A stretch of 54,896 nt of DNA from an uncultured Prevotella sp. (GCA_946624005.1 CAMORS010000008.1:1-54896); one strand, 5' to 3'. Numbered from the stretch's first letter, positions 27,497-36,816 are shown. Made by a program: numbers and translations. Notes: generated from the letters alone by a model not told the origin.

Positions 27497-28749
27497 GTCT
27501 GCTCGTCAACGTTTTCTTCTTCCAGGAGCTGCTCTTCGGGTTCATTCTTCGTTTTACCAAATCTTGCCAGGATATAGACACATGTTGCCAAAGCAGCTTG
27601 TCCGTCGGCTGTTGTATGCCAACTTGCCATTACGTCCGCTATCACCATATACCCCACGAAGAGCAAGGCATACTCTAAATCGGGAGCCACACGCCTTCGC
27701 AAGCAGAGATAGAATAGCAGTAAATACAAGATGAGTCCTACCCACCCTGTCGTGACAAACATTGAGGCATAACCTACATCAGTACGGTAATATCCATTGT
27801 CATTGATCCGTTGTTCTACCGTGCCATAGGGTGAACTGCTGTAAGAAACACCATTGCCAAGAACATCGGTGAAGAAATTCTTTGAGAAACTGGTAAAGAA
27901 ATATTGATACTCGCTGGAACGGTTATCTCCTTTATCATATCTGTATTTGGTTTGAGTCTTTGTCAGCTCTATCATAGAACCGATCACACTATCCCTGCTG
28001 AATGACAGCGAGAAAGAAAAGAGATACATCGCTACAAATGCAGCCACGACATAAGCGGCCAGTTTCTTGTTCTTCAGGAAAGTATAGATGGCCGTAACGA
28101 TAGCAACACTGAAGATAATCTGTCGGGTCAGCTGGAAGACAATCATGACAAAGAGGAATCCTGTCAAAGCTATATAGGAAATTTTCTTCGTATTGAACGA
28201 CTTGTTCAACGCCAAGAAATAGGCCAATACCAGCGAAGTACGCCCCACGAAGTTAATCCTCAGCATGCCTCGTTCTTCATTGAAAAGTGTCGTGTCGTCC
28301 GCATTAGTCACACCAAACGTCATCATCGGCAAATTCTTCAGAGAATAGAGCCAAAGAATGACATAAATGATACCCAACAACATCACGTACTTCTCCAGTT
28401 CTTTCTGGCTAAAATCATGTTTCCAGAGGAAGAAGAATAGCGTGATGACCGACAGATTGGTGGTGGCAACGATGCCAAGCACAATGCTCTGATCCCAAAA
28501 TGCCCAGGCCGGTATGACGGAAAACCACGTTATCAGCAGAATGTATCGCATCATGGCATACAGTCTGTCGCCCGTAGCACGAAACACATCCTTCGCACAA
28601 TAGCCAAGCATCAGCACCTGAATGACATAGAATACAGCACTCAGAATCTGCGTATTGAAGCCTATATAAGAATAGAACTTAAATGAAGCAAACGTAAAAA
28701 GGAGCAAAGCCCCATAAACGTACTTGCGATTGATTTCTGTCCACTGCAT
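27493..28749 (-). CDS. O-antigen/exopolysaccharide polymerase (Wzy-like)
   Basis: This 418-residue integral membrane protein has about ten or more hydrophobic segments through residue ~400, and a periplasmic-type hydrophilic loop around residues 265-320. It ends in an acidic tail (EEQLLEEENVDEQT). Size, topology and position between the flippase and glycosyltransferases identify it as the likely Wzy polymerase. Wzy proteins share little sequence, so the call rests mainly on topology and context. Confidence 0.8.
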   Translation of the reverse strand: MQWTEINRKYVYGALLLFTFASFKFYSYIGFNTQILSAVFYVIQVLMLGYCAKDVFRATGDRLYAMMRYILLITWFSVIPAWAFWDQSIVLGIVATTNLSVITLFFFLWKHDFSQKELEKYVMLLGIIYVILWLYSLKNLPMMTFGVTNADDTTLFNEERGMLRINFVGRTSLVLAYFLALNKSFNTKKISYIALTGFLFVMIVFQLTRQIIFSVAIVTAIYTFLKNKKLAAYVVAAFVAMYLFSFSLSFSRDSVIGSMIELTKTQTKYRYDKGDNRSSEYQYFFTSFSKNFFTDVLGNGVSYSSSPYGTVEQRINDNGYYRTDVGYASMFVTTGWVGLILYLLLFYLCLRRRVAPDLEYALLFVGYMVIADVMASWHTTADGQAALATCVYILARFGKTKNEPEEQLLEEENVDEQT

Positions 28750-28755
28750 AACAGC

Positions 28756-30273
28756 TTAATGATTTACGGTAACATGAACATGACGTCGGCCGGCCACAAG
28801 ATTCTTCAAGAAAAGAATATCTTCCTTGGAAAGGCTCCAGACAATCAGCAAAGCATAGGCGAACAGGAAAACGAATCCCTTAAACATGCCAACCAGCCAT
28901 GGGGATATATCGAAGTGGACCAGACGGAGTGAGGTAGCGACCAATAATCCGATGGCCATATACGGAAGGAATGATTTGAAAAAGACCCTAAGCGAGTCGA
29001 TTTGTAACACATGGGGCCAATAATAGAAATAATAGAAACCGAGCTGTATGATACAATACACAGCATAGCCGATGACGGTGCCACCTACTTGATAGGCCGG
29101 AATAGTAAACCAACAGATAAGTAGTCCGATTATCGACGACACAATCGTACAATAGGTAATGGCTCTGATGTCAGCCCCAGCCAAGATAATGACGGAAATG
29201 GCTTGATTATGCGTACACAAGGTGGTGAGCAGCCATAAATCGAGCCATCCTATCAGATAAAGATACTCCCGACCTACATAGACGGTTATCAGCTCTGGCG
29301 CAACGCTTATCATGCCGAAACAGCAGAAGCATATAGCTATAGATACAAATCGTGTGCCTTGGTAAATCATGCGGTGCTGGCCTTCAGTGTCGTTGACAGC
29401 AACAATGCGCGAGGCCGTCGGGAGCAACACACTCATAAAGGCCCCTCCCAACATCAGCACTATACGGATGATTCCCTCCAATATGCGATAGTCCGACATC
29501 TCGGAAGGAGTGCATTGGATGCCCAGGAATACTGGTCTGAGATTGAGTATCGAAAACTGGAATATACCGAAAGAAAAGATATTGAGCGTATAGGGCAATA
29601 CCTCCATGAATACTTTCTTGAATACTGACGGTCTGAACGATATGTACGGACAGAGATTCCTGATGCGATTCACCAAGAAGGGAATCACCATAAACATGGA
29701 AAATGCTGTCAACGCATAATAGACTTCGATACGCAACTTAAACATGACGGTCAGAGCAAGTATGACGAACTGTGACAACTTCGGCAAGAGGAGAATCTTC
29801 TGCGTCCATCCTACCTGTTCATGAGCCTTTACCAACTGCTCAAAACATGATGTAAACCAGCTGATGAATGCACTGATGGCCAGTATATAGAACAGATTCT
29901 TGACAATAACAATCTGCTCGGGCGCCAGATTGAAGATACGGTCGGCATAGACAGAAATGACACATAGCGTGAGCGAATTGATGATGCCCAATGTGCCGTA
30001 GAAGGCCATGCTCGTCTGGAAGAGCTGCCGAACCTTTCCCGTGTCGTTCTTTGCCAACCAATTGGAAAAGAATCGTACATTGGTAGAATTGAAGCCCAAG
30101 TCCATCAGTCGCAGATAGACATTGACAGACATTGCCAATGCTATCAGTCCATAATCGGACTTACCATAGCAAGCCAGCAGGATAGGTACCGAAATGAAGC
30201 CATAGACACCATTGACGATATTGACCAATGTTGTCCAGAAAACACCGGATGCTATTTTCTTCTCGCTACCCAC
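28756..30273 (-). CDS. Oligosaccharide flippase (Wzx-like, MATE/MVF superfamily)
   Basis: This 505-residue protein has 12 or more TM helices. It begins VGSEKKIASGVFWTTLVNIVN with a GTG start (30273), which overlaps the upstream stop codon by 8 bases. The N-terminal pattern (ASGVFWTTLVNIVNGVYGFI, then LLACYGKSDYGL) is typical of polysaccharide transporters of the RfbX/Wzx type. It should flip the lipid-linked repeat unit to the periplasm for the adjacent polymerase. Confidence 0.9.
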   Translation of the reverse strand: MGSEKKIASGVFWTTLVNIVNGVYGFISVPILLACYGKSDYGLIALAMSVNVYLRLMDLGFNSTNVRFFSNWLAKNDTGKVRQLFQTSMAFYGTLGIINSLTLCVISVYADRIFNLAPEQIVIVKNLFYILAISAFISWFTSCFEQLVKAHEQVGWTQKILLLPKLSQFVILALTVMFKLRIEVYYALTAFSMFMVIPFLVNRIRNLCPYISFRPSVFKKVFMEVLPYTLNIFSFGIFQFSILNLRPVFLGIQCTPSEMSDYRILEGIIRIVLMLGGAFMSVLLPTASRIVAVNDTEGQHRMIYQGTRFVSIAICFCCFGMISVAPELITVYVGREYLYLIGWLDLWLLTTLCTHNQAISVIILAGADIRAITYCTIVSSIIGLLICWFTIPAYQVGGTVIGYAVYCIIQLGFYYFYYWPHVLQIDSLRVFFKSFLPYMAIGLLVATSLRLVHFDISPWLVGMFKGFVFLFAYALLIVWSLSKEDILFLKNLVAGRRHVHVTVNH

Positions 30274-31441
30274 GCTTGATGATTCTTTTCATGGTACCTA
30301 ACATCTCTCGGATGCCTCTTCGTTTTGGCGACTGTTTTATCATACTCACTAATCCCAGTCCGCTGAAAGCTAACAATCTGGGATTCATCATTTTCAAAGG
30401 TATGAGTCGCCAACCTGCCATCAACCTGCGGTGATACTGGAAGGGCTGCATTGACTGAAGCTGACGGCGGTCTAAAGGTCGGCTGACGACACTCCCTGTC
30501 CGGCAGGCTTCGTTGAAGATGGTCTGACCTTTGGTTGTTCTGATCATCACAAAACTCCTGCCTTTGTCGTCGTTGAAATCAGGGTAGCCGTCTTTGGTAT
30601 TCCAAGAGTCACCTACAGCAAGGTCGGCCAACAATCCGATGCCGTCGGGGCAAACCTTACACCTGAAAGCAATCTTCCGGCCTAATATTTTCCCCCAGCT
30701 GTCGTTGTACGACATCTCGCGTGTATCACCATCTGCCCATTCGGCCTTGAAGTTGCCTGGCCATCCGTCACCGCGATACTGGATTCTCACGGGTGCATCT
30801 TCCCTACCAAGCTGCCTACAGACATCCTTGCTACCCTCGTAGCTGGGTATTCCTGCACAAAAGATGGAGATAAGCAAACGAAACCTCTCTTTGTATTCAG
30901 GGAAGCATTTTGTCAGGTTCCGAATGCCAGCTATGTCGCATGGCTTTCCAATAAAGACAAAGCTTTCGTCGGTTGTGTCCAAAATCTGCTTGATTCGGTG
31001 CAGCGTCAATGCCGGAGCATATCTCGACTGAGCATTCTTGAAAACATCCTCCCTGCTTCTCGATATCTGAAGTTCGTTGTGTAGGAAGTCGTCGGCCTTA
31101 ACACCTACATGTAAGACAGCGTCGGCCTTCCGATTTTCAATCATCCAGATAGCCAAAGACGTGACAATGCCGCCTGAAGATGAATGATGGCGTATTTGTT
31201 CATCGGCCGACCATGCTTCAACGACGTCTAATGTTTGTCCCCAAACATCTTTTCCGCAATGTCCGTGAATGCTGATTCCCGGACAGACGCTCCTTACCGT
31301 TGCGTTAGCCGATAGTATTTCTTTCGTATCAGGTTCGTAGAAGCCTTCTTTGCTGACTTTCATCGCGTTCGGTTGTTCCAAAACGGAACCACACAAACCG
31401 CAGCCCATGCAGAGGCCTTTACGGACTATTCTGTCTCTCAT
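30266..31441 (-). CDS. Coenzyme F420 hydrogenase/dehydrogenase beta-subunit family protein
   Basis: This 391-residue protein has an N-terminal ferredoxin-type cluster C11-x2-C14-x2-C17 followed by VCPG (C53), suitable for one [4Fe-4S] centre. It then has FrhB-like domains (SSSGGIVTSLAIWMIE, FIGKPCDIAGIRNLTK, RYRGDGWPGNFKAE-like region, KVCPDGIGLLADLAVGDSW). Such proteins recur in Bacteroidetes capsule loci next to polysaccharide pyruvyl transferases, as here (4 bases apart), but the reaction is not established. The host is not expected to make F420, so a ferredoxin- or flavin-dependent reduction of a sugar or pyruvyl intermediate is possible. Confidence 0.85.
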   Translation of the reverse strand: MRDRIVRKGLCMGCGLCGSVLEQPNAMKVSKEGFYEPDTKEILSANATVRSVCPGISIHGHCGKDVWGQTLDVVEAWSADEQIRHHSSSGGIVTSLAIWMIENRKADAVLHVGVKADDFLHNELQISRSREDVFKNAQSRYAPALTLHRIKQILDTTDESFVFIGKPCDIAGIRNLTKCFPEYKERFRLLISIFCAGIPSYEGSKDVCRQLGREDAPVRIQYRGDGWPGNFKAEWADGDTREMSYNDSWGKILGRKIAFRCKVCPDGIGLLADLAVGDSWNTKDGYPDFNDDKGRSFVMIRTTKGQTIFNEACRTGSVVSRPLDRRQLQSMQPFQYHRRLMAGWRLIPLKMMNPRLLAFSGLGLVSMIKQSPKRRGIREMLGTMKRIIKRG

Positions 31442-31445
31442 GTCG

Positions 31446-32663
31446 TTATCTTTTCAGATGGAGGAAGGATGCCAAGTCGTTCTTCAGACGAAGAATTTTC
31501 CCTTCCACTTTATCAGTAATGGCCTTTCTGATATCTTCTTTCAACTGCATTCTTGAATCGAATGCTGTTTCGACCACTTGCAGAATCTCTTTGACATCAT
31601 CTTTCTGTAGGTCAGCAATGGTCGGATAACCAAGGGTTTCAATATACAATCCGTTGAACTTACGACTATAGGCCATTGGCACCACGGGCACACCGGCCGA
31701 AAAGGCTGCAATGGTAGAGTGCATACGCGCTCCCAAGAAGAAGTCCATGCCCGATATGTAGCTCTTCGCATCAATAGGCGAACGGAAGTCGGGCGATTTC
31801 ACCAATCGCTCTGACTGAAACTCGCTTACCAGTTGGGCACAAACACGACTGTCGTCTTCAACACTGTACGACTCACTAATGACGTGAGGTATCAAATGAA
31901 CGACAACATCATCTTTCTTCAAGAAGAAAGCAACGATCTCGCGGACAACCTTCTGATAGTCATCTTTCAAACTGAACTGGTTGTTGCCGGTATAACCACC
32001 ATTCCACAACAGGGCTGAAACGTTCAATCCCACATGCAAGAAACCTTTATCGAAGGCCTGCTTCTGGTATGGCAGCAGAAAAGCCACGTCGATATACTCA
32101 TCCACCCGTTTCTGCTCTTTCACAGATTCCCTTACATATTGACAGCTCCTCGCATCGCGAGCCATCACGACAGCTGCCTTCCTCAGCGATTCTGATGCCA
32201 GGCGGCTTGCCTCTTTGCTCTTGAATGGACCAATTGTTTGGGGCAGGAGGCAATAAGGCTTACCAAACTTACGTGCTGTCTGATGAATGAAATCGATCTT
32301 GTTAAACCGTACCATCCCGTATATATCGGAGAAGCTGTCGCCCTGTCCGATATCCATGATGTTATCAGCTTTTCTGAACACATTCATCCCCCGAAGGGTA
32401 TCTGGAAGAAACAAGATTTTCTTTATCACTTCCTTCAACGAGACAGGCATAGGATTAGTAACCGTCTTATATCGGATGGTTCTTCCAAGAATGCTCACCT
32501 CGTTCTCCCGTTGACGTGTGTTGCTGTCTGTAAGATACAGGTGATAACTTTCTCCGTTTTCCGAGAAAAGCTCATCTATAAGGAAAAGAACAGAGTAGCA
32601 TAATGCTACACAACCTAAGTTTCCATTATATTCAGTAGCGTTGGACAGAATGATATTCTTCAT
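31446..32663 (-). CDS. Polysaccharide pyruvyl transferase family protein
   Basis: This 405-residue protein starts MKNIILSNATEYNGNLGCVA at 32663; 38 upstream in-frame codons lack family similarity. It belongs to the CsaB/WcaK-type PS_pyruv_trans family: MDIGQGDSFSDIYGM, PYCLLPQTIGPFKS, ARDARSCQYVRE, and GMDFFLGARMHSTIAAFSAG near the C-terminus with the conserved ARMHS. It probably adds a pyruvate ketal (from phosphoenolpyruvate) to a repeat-unit sugar, giving the polymer negative charge. It is followed after 4 bases by the Fe-S protein. Confidence 0.9.
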   Translation of the reverse strand: MKNIILSNATEYNGNLGCVALCYSVLFLIDELFSENGESYHLYLTDSNTRQRENEVSILGRTIRYKTVTNPMPVSLKEVIKKILFLPDTLRGMNVFRKADNIMDIGQGDSFSDIYGMVRFNKIDFIHQTARKFGKPYCLLPQTIGPFKSKEASRLASESLRKAAVVMARDARSCQYVRESVKEQKRVDEYIDVAFLLPYQKQAFDKGFLHVGLNVSALLWNGGYTGNNQFSLKDDYQKVVREIVAFFLKKDDVVVHLIPHVISESYSVEDDSRVCAQLVSEFQSERLVKSPDFRSPIDAKSYISGMDFFLGARMHSTIAAFSAGVPVVPMAYSRKFNGLYIETLGYPTIADLQKDDVKEILQVVETAFDSRMQLKEDIRKAITDKVEGKILRLKNDLASFLHLKR

Positions 32664-32670
32664 GCTATTT

Positions 32671-33246
32671 TTAATATAATCTACATGTCTTACCGTCGAA
32701 ACAATATTCCAGTTGATGTGGCCGTTCCGAAACTTTATGAGCAGGTATGCCAGCAACGACTGCATAGGGTGGCACATCCTTGTTGACTACACATCCAGCA
32801 CAACATACTGCTCCTTCACCGATATGAACTCCAGGAAGAATGATGACATTACTACCCAACCACGCCCTATCTTCAATTACTACCTCTTTTGGAACTTGTT
32901 GATTACAGCGAAACAAGGGATCACGATGGTTGTGTTGTTCTGTATAAATTGATACATTCGAAGACAGATTGACATGCTCGCCTATCGTGAGCCCATTACG
33001 AGCATCCAAAAGGGCATTATCGCCTATGACGCTGCCACTCCCTACGCTGAGACAAAAGGGAGAGCGAATCTCTGTTCGGTAATGGAATACTGCATTTGTT
33101 CCCACTTTTGCTCCTAAAGCGATATAGAACCACTTGCGTACGTGATTTGAAGGAAATGTCGACATCTTGATGATTGAATAACGCATCCAGCCTCCACGCA
33201 TCAACTTCATATCGAAAACGAAGTAGGGTACGGCAAGTAGCTTCAT
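32671..33246 (-). CDS. Hexapeptide-repeat acetyltransferase
   Basis: This 191-residue putative O-acetyltransferase starts MKLLAVPYFVFDMKLMRGGW. It has hexapeptide turns (VGSGSVIGDNALLDARNGL, then LTIGEHVNLSSNVSIYTEQH), the catalytic-type histidine region YTEQHNHRDPLF, and RAWLGSNVIILPGVHIGEGA. The same frame is open to 33459 and would add a hydrophobic, TM-like segment (LLIAILLAVLFFLPHMMIIVV) from an ATG at 33420 inside the upstream gene. The short form is preferred because family members start near here, but the long form cannot be excluded. Confidence 0.82.
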   Translation of the reverse strand: MKLLAVPYFVFDMKLMRGGWMRYSIIKMSTFPSNHVRKWFYIALGAKVGTNAVFHYRTEIRSPFCLSVGSGSVIGDNALLDARNGLTIGEHVNLSSNVSIYTEQHNHRDPLFRCNQQVPKEVVIEDRAWLGSNVIILPGVHIGEGAVCCAGCVVNKDVPPYAVVAGIPAHKVSERPHQLEYCFDGKTCRLY

Positions 33247-33389
33247 GATGTTGTTTACCTTACCTTCATTCTTTTGTTTTTTGTAAGCGCAATAGCAACA
33301 CTGCGAAGGGAACACGACGATAATCATCATGTGTGGCAGAAAAAACAAGACAGCCAGCAAAATGGCAATCAGAAGAGCTGGGGTACTAT

Positions 33390-34445
33390 TCACAGGCGAT
33401 TTCGAACTTGTTGATAACATATTGGCAAAGTCACACCCACAAGGGTGTAAACCACCCAATATAGAATATTGTTCTCTTCAATGACGGGGAACTCTGCCAA
33501 TCGGGTGATGGGATAGCCAAACTGCCAGACCTTCAGCAAACTAACCAGTTTAAAGCAAAGGAAATGCAAAGCCAGAATGGCCAATGTGGAATTTCCAACA
33601 AGGTAAAGGAGATTCTTCGCCCTTGTCTTTTCAAGTAGCAACGCCAGCGACATCGTGAAGAAGATGCCGCACATCGCCAAAATGAAATAGGGAATTATAT
33701 CTGCGAAGGGACACGTCTGGATGGCTATCACTTGGCGATAATGAATGAGCCCGCCACACGTCAGCACAAATAAGGCAGCTGTCACATACCATCGCCCTAT
33801 TTGTTTGCTCTCGTAGTCACGATAGATCCAACCGCTCACAAAGAACACCGTGGCAAAAAGCAACAAATCCAATTTACCTACAAGGGGAAGATTCAGCTTC
33901 AGATAGGATGCCACAAGTGTCAAGACTGACAGGACAGCAAACAGCCACCATTTGTTGACGCTGATAACCTTGCTGATCAAATACGAGAAGATGGAAACGA
34001 AAACCGTGGCGAAAAACAACGTCCGTATAAACCAAAAGGCTCCAAGCATCGGTTCATGGGTTGTCATCTTGAACACCAGGTCCAAAAGGCAGGCACCATA
34101 ATCGCGAAGCGAATAAATCAGCGATGTATTGCCCTCATAGCCAAATTCTGAATCGTATAGATGGAGATAGAAGAAAACATTATGGAGCAAGAGGAAGAAC
34201 AGTCCCCACCTGATGTATGGTAAATAAAGTCCTTTCACTCTCTTCATCAAATATTGCTTCAGACCCTCATTGTCTTGGGGAATCTTATAAAAGAAACCTG
34301 ACGTAAAGAAGAAGAGGGGTACAGCGAAAAACATGACGAAGATGCCCACATCGTAGAAACCTCGGGAGTGCCAAACCACAACGAATATCATTGCCAGTGC
34401 CTTGGCGATGGTGATATAATTGTTATGGACGGCTTTCTGGGGCAT
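33390..34445 (-). CDS. Membrane acyltransferase family 3 (OafA/WecH-like)
   Basis: This 351-residue integral membrane protein has about ten TM helices. It starts with the acyltransferase_3 pattern NNYITIAKALAMIFVVVWHS (catalytic-type His in VWHSRG), then FFAVPLFFFTSGFFYK. It probably acetylates or acylates a lipid-linked sugar or polymer in the exopolysaccharide pathway. It is 11 bases downstream of rfbC, and its end borders a 143-base gap, which is shorter if the next gene uses its longer start. Confidence 0.88.
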   Translation of the reverse strand: MPQKAVHNNYITIAKALAMIFVVVWHSRGFYDVGIFVMFFAVPLFFFTSGFFYKIPQDNEGLKQYLMKRVKGLYLPYIRWGLFFLLLHNVFFYLHLYDSEFGYEGNTSLIYSLRDYGACLLDLVFKMTTHEPMLGAFWFIRTLFFATVFVSIFSYLISKVISVNKWWLFAVLSVLTLVASYLKLNLPLVGKLDLLLFATVFFVSGWIYRDYESKQIGRWYVTAALFVLTCGGLIHYRQVIAIQTCPFADIIPYFILAMCGIFFTMSLALLLEKTRAKNLLYLVGNSTLAILALHFLCFKLVSLLKVWQFGYPITRLAEFPVIEENNILYWVVYTLVGVTLPICYQQVRNRL

Positions 34446-34456
34446 CTTCTATAGTC

Positions 34457-34996
34457 TTACTTCAGGTCTTTCAGCCTCGGATGCTTCATGTCTTTCGGCG
34501 AGAGGATGATTTTGTCGGTGGGGATGCGCCAGTCGATGGCGAGGTCGGGGTCGTTCCAGATGACGGCGCCTTCGCTCTCGGGGCAGTAGAGGTTGTCGCA
34601 CTTGTACTGGAAGATGGCGACGGGGCTCAGCACGCTGAAGCCGTGGGCAAAGCCGCGGGGAATGAAGAACTGACGATGGTTCTGTGCAGTGAGCTCAACG
34701 CCAAAGTGCTTGCCGTAGGTGGGCGAGCCGGGACGAAGGTCGACGGCGACATCGAGGACGGCTCCTTCTACGACGCGCACCAGCTTGGCCTGGGCATGCT
34801 CGCCCTTCTGGAAATGCAGACCGCGCACCACGCCGTACTGCGAGCGCGATTCGTTGTCCTGTACGAAGCGAACGGGGCCAATCTTCTCGTCGAACTCCCG
34901 CTGGTTGTACGACTCGAAGAAGTAGCCTCTGTCGTCGGCAAAGACACGAGGCTCTATCACGTACAACCCTTCTATTTCTGTTTTGATGACATTCAT
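34457..34996 (-). CDS. rfbC: dTDP-4-dehydrorhamnose 3,5-epimerase
   Basis: RfbC (179 residues) epimerises dTDP-4-keto-6-deoxyglucose at C3 and C5 on the way to dTDP-L-rhamnose. Motifs are VFADDRGYFFESYNQREF, VQDNESRSQYGVVRGLHFQ with the catalytic His, and FFIPRGFAHGFSVLS. Length is normal. It follows rfbA by 28 bases. The partner genes rfbB and rfbD are not in the window. Confidence 0.96.
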   Translation of the reverse strand: MNVIKTEIEGLYVIEPRVFADDRGYFFESYNQREFDEKIGPVRFVQDNESRSQYGVVRGLHFQKGEHAQAKLVRVVEGAVLDVAVDLRPGSPTYGKHFGVELTAQNHRQFFIPRGFAHGFSVLSPVAIFQYKCDNLYCPESEGAVIWNDPDLAIDWRIPTDKIILSPKDMKHPRLKDLK

Positions 34997-35024
34997 TCTA
35001 TTCGTATAATTCGTGGTTGAGAAA

Positions 35025-35933
35025 TTAGAATTCGAGATTCTCCTGACCGGTACGCTCCACTTCGTCGATAATCTTGAGCAAGTACTGTCCGTACTGGTTC
35101 TTGATCATCGGCTGCGCTATCTCGCGCAGACGGTCGGCGGTGATCCAGCCTTTGCGGAAGGCAATGCCCTCAAGGCAGGCTATCTTCAGGCCCTGCCGCT
35201 TCTCGATGACCTCGACAAAGGTGGAAGCTTCCGACAAGCTGTCGTGAGTGCCGGTGTCGAGCCAGGCAAAGCCGCGCCCGAAGGTCTGCACCTTCAGTTC
35301 GCCATCCTTCAGGAACTCCTGATTGACGGTGGTTATCTCCAACTCGCCACGGGCCGAAGGTTTCACGTTCTTCGCCACGCGTACCACCTTGTTAGGATAG
35401 AAATAGAGGCCCACGACGGCATAGTTCGACTTCGGATGCTTGGGCTTCTCCTCTATCGAGAGGCAGTTGCCCTCGCGGTCGAACTCCGCCACGCCGTAGC
35501 GCTCGGGGTCGTTGACCCAATAGCCGAAGACGGTTGCCTTCTGGTTCTGCTCGGCATCGATGACGGCCTGACGCAGCAGGGCTGACAGCCCGGCACCATG
35601 GAAGATATTGTCGCCCAGCACGAGGCAGGCAGCATCATTGCCGATGAACCGTTCGCCGATGATGAAAGCCTGTGCCAGTCCGTCGGGCGACGGCTGTTCG
35701 GCATAGTCGAAGCGCACACCATAGTCGCTGCCGTCGCCTAAGAGTCGGCGAAAGCCCGGCAGATCCTGCGGTGTGGAGATAATAAGGATATCCCTGATGC
35801 CGGCCAGCATGAGGACGGAAATGGGATAGTAGATCATCGGTTTGTCGAAGATGGGCAGCAGCTGTTTGCTCACCCCCTTGGTGATGGGAAAGAGGCGTGT
35901 GCCGCTTCCTCCGGCTAAAACAATTCCTTTCAT
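35025..35933 (-). CDS. rfbA: Glucose-1-phosphate thymidylyltransferase
   Basis: RfbA (302 residues) makes dTDP-glucose from dTTP and glucose-1-phosphate. It has the N-terminal [20 protein letters not shown], then [30 protein letters not shown] and [19 protein letters not shown]. It ends with [20 protein letters not shown]. It is first in the ~14 kb minus-strand exopolysaccharide unit, so dTDP-sugar supply (probably L-rhamnose, with RfbC) is the head of the pathway. Confidence 0.97.
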   Translation of the reverse strand: MKGIVLAGGSGTRLFPITKGVSKQLLPIFDKPMIYYPISVLMLAGIRDILIISTPQDLPGFRRLLGDGSDYGVRFDYAEQPSPDGLAQAFIIGERFIGNDAACLVLGDNIFHGAGLSALLRQAVIDAEQNQKATVFGYWVNDPERYGVAEFDREGNCLSIEEKPKHPKSNYAVVGLYFYPNKVVRVAKNVKPSARGELEITTVNQEFLKDGELKVQTFGRGFAWLDTGTHDSLSEASTFVEVIEKRQGLKIACLEGIAFRKGWITADRLREIAQPMIKNQYGQYLLKIIDEVERTGQENLEF

Positions 35934-36342
35934 GGTTGCTTAAAGTTGACGGTAAAAAAAGACCTGTTATATTGTTGTATGATAACGAGTTAACAACTGG
36001 ATATCCGACAGAAGGTAGAGGCAATTCTTGTGTTCCCCCTCTCCCACTCTATCAGTGGGAAAGAGATTTGAGGCACAGCCATGCAGAACGATTGCCTTTC
36101 ATGGCATTGATGCACCCGGAACATTGATTTCCTCCGCTTCGGAGCCATCGGGATGGCTCGCAGGATCCGTCGCCGTCCTTGTTGCGAAAAAGTGGTAAGA
36201 TGGCGCAAAACCGTCTTATGTATTATTCTAATACATAATAATAACGGAAATTCTGCAATTTTATTGTGTCTTTATATAATATTCCCATGTTTTTTTTTCG
36301 GGAAAATGATATTCGTCACCATATTTTGGCCTTTTACCGCTG

Positions 36343-36373
36343 CAAAAGTACGCATTTTTTGCAAACTGACAAA
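36343..36373 (-). promoter_or_regulatory. Promoter of the long exopolysaccharide unit
   Basis: On the minus strand, TTTG (36370-36373) is followed after 19 bases by TACTTTTG (36343-36350), a full -33/-7 match. Transcription would start near 36339, about 405 bases before the rfbA ATG. Confidence 0.6.
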
Positions 36374-36456
36374 ATAAATCGTCAAAAACTTTGTGTCAGA
36401 CCGCCGAAAAGGCCTTTCTTCGTCGAATTGTCCCGCCTTGATACACTCTGACCGGC

Positions 36457-36610
36457 TCAGAAACCATCAACGACATGCTCAGAGACCATCGCTGACAATA
36501 TCAGAGACCATCGCTGACAACATCAGAGACCATCGCTGACAACATCAGAGACCATCACTGACAACATCAGAGACCATCACTGACAACATCAGAGACCATC
36601 AGCGGCACTT
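36457..36610. repeat. 22-base tandem array 3 (seven units)
   Basis: Units start at 36457, 36479, 36501, 36523, 36545, 36567 and 36589. The central ones begin TCAGAGACCATC followed by RCTGACAACA; the outer two are degenerate, and a further decayed unit may follow. The period is exactly 22 bases. The unit is shared with the left half of array 1 (3613-3700). Confidence 0.9.
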
Positions 36611-36672
36611 TGGCGACCATCTCTATCGGCAGTTCCGTTTCTATATAATAAGTTTCGTCGGCAAACAGCTCA

Positions 36673-36773
36673 ACACCTCACCAAACTGCCCTGAATCGCC
36701 CTGTTTATCGGCCTTTCAGATGGTGAGGTGTTTTTTCATCACCTCACCAGAGACCTCACCAGAGACCCCACCA
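36673..36773 (+). repeat. 101-base dispersed element, copy B
   Basis: It has the same length and layout as copy A at 10914-11014: ACACCTCACCAAA, CTGTTTATCGGCCTT, GATGGTGAGGTGTTT, then ACCTCACCA repeats of 12-base period. It forms the left arm of an inverted pair with copy C. Confidence 0.82.
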
Positions 36774-36796
36774 TTCGTTGCTTCTTATGTGCTGTT

Positions 36797-36816
36797 GCGA
36801 CGCAAGGATGCGTCGC
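36797..36816. repeat. REP-like palindrome, copy 2
   Basis: Perfect inverted repeat GCGACGCA-AGGA-TGCGTCGC, followed by CTCCTACAT. It is near-identical to 3381-3400 and lies between element copies B and C. Confidence 0.75.

Noticed and set aside
35897..36208. Small open frames between rfbA and its promoter, considered as a UpxY-like antiterminator
   Set aside because: They are under 80 codons with no NusG/KOW-like pattern, and overlapping frames lie on both strands.
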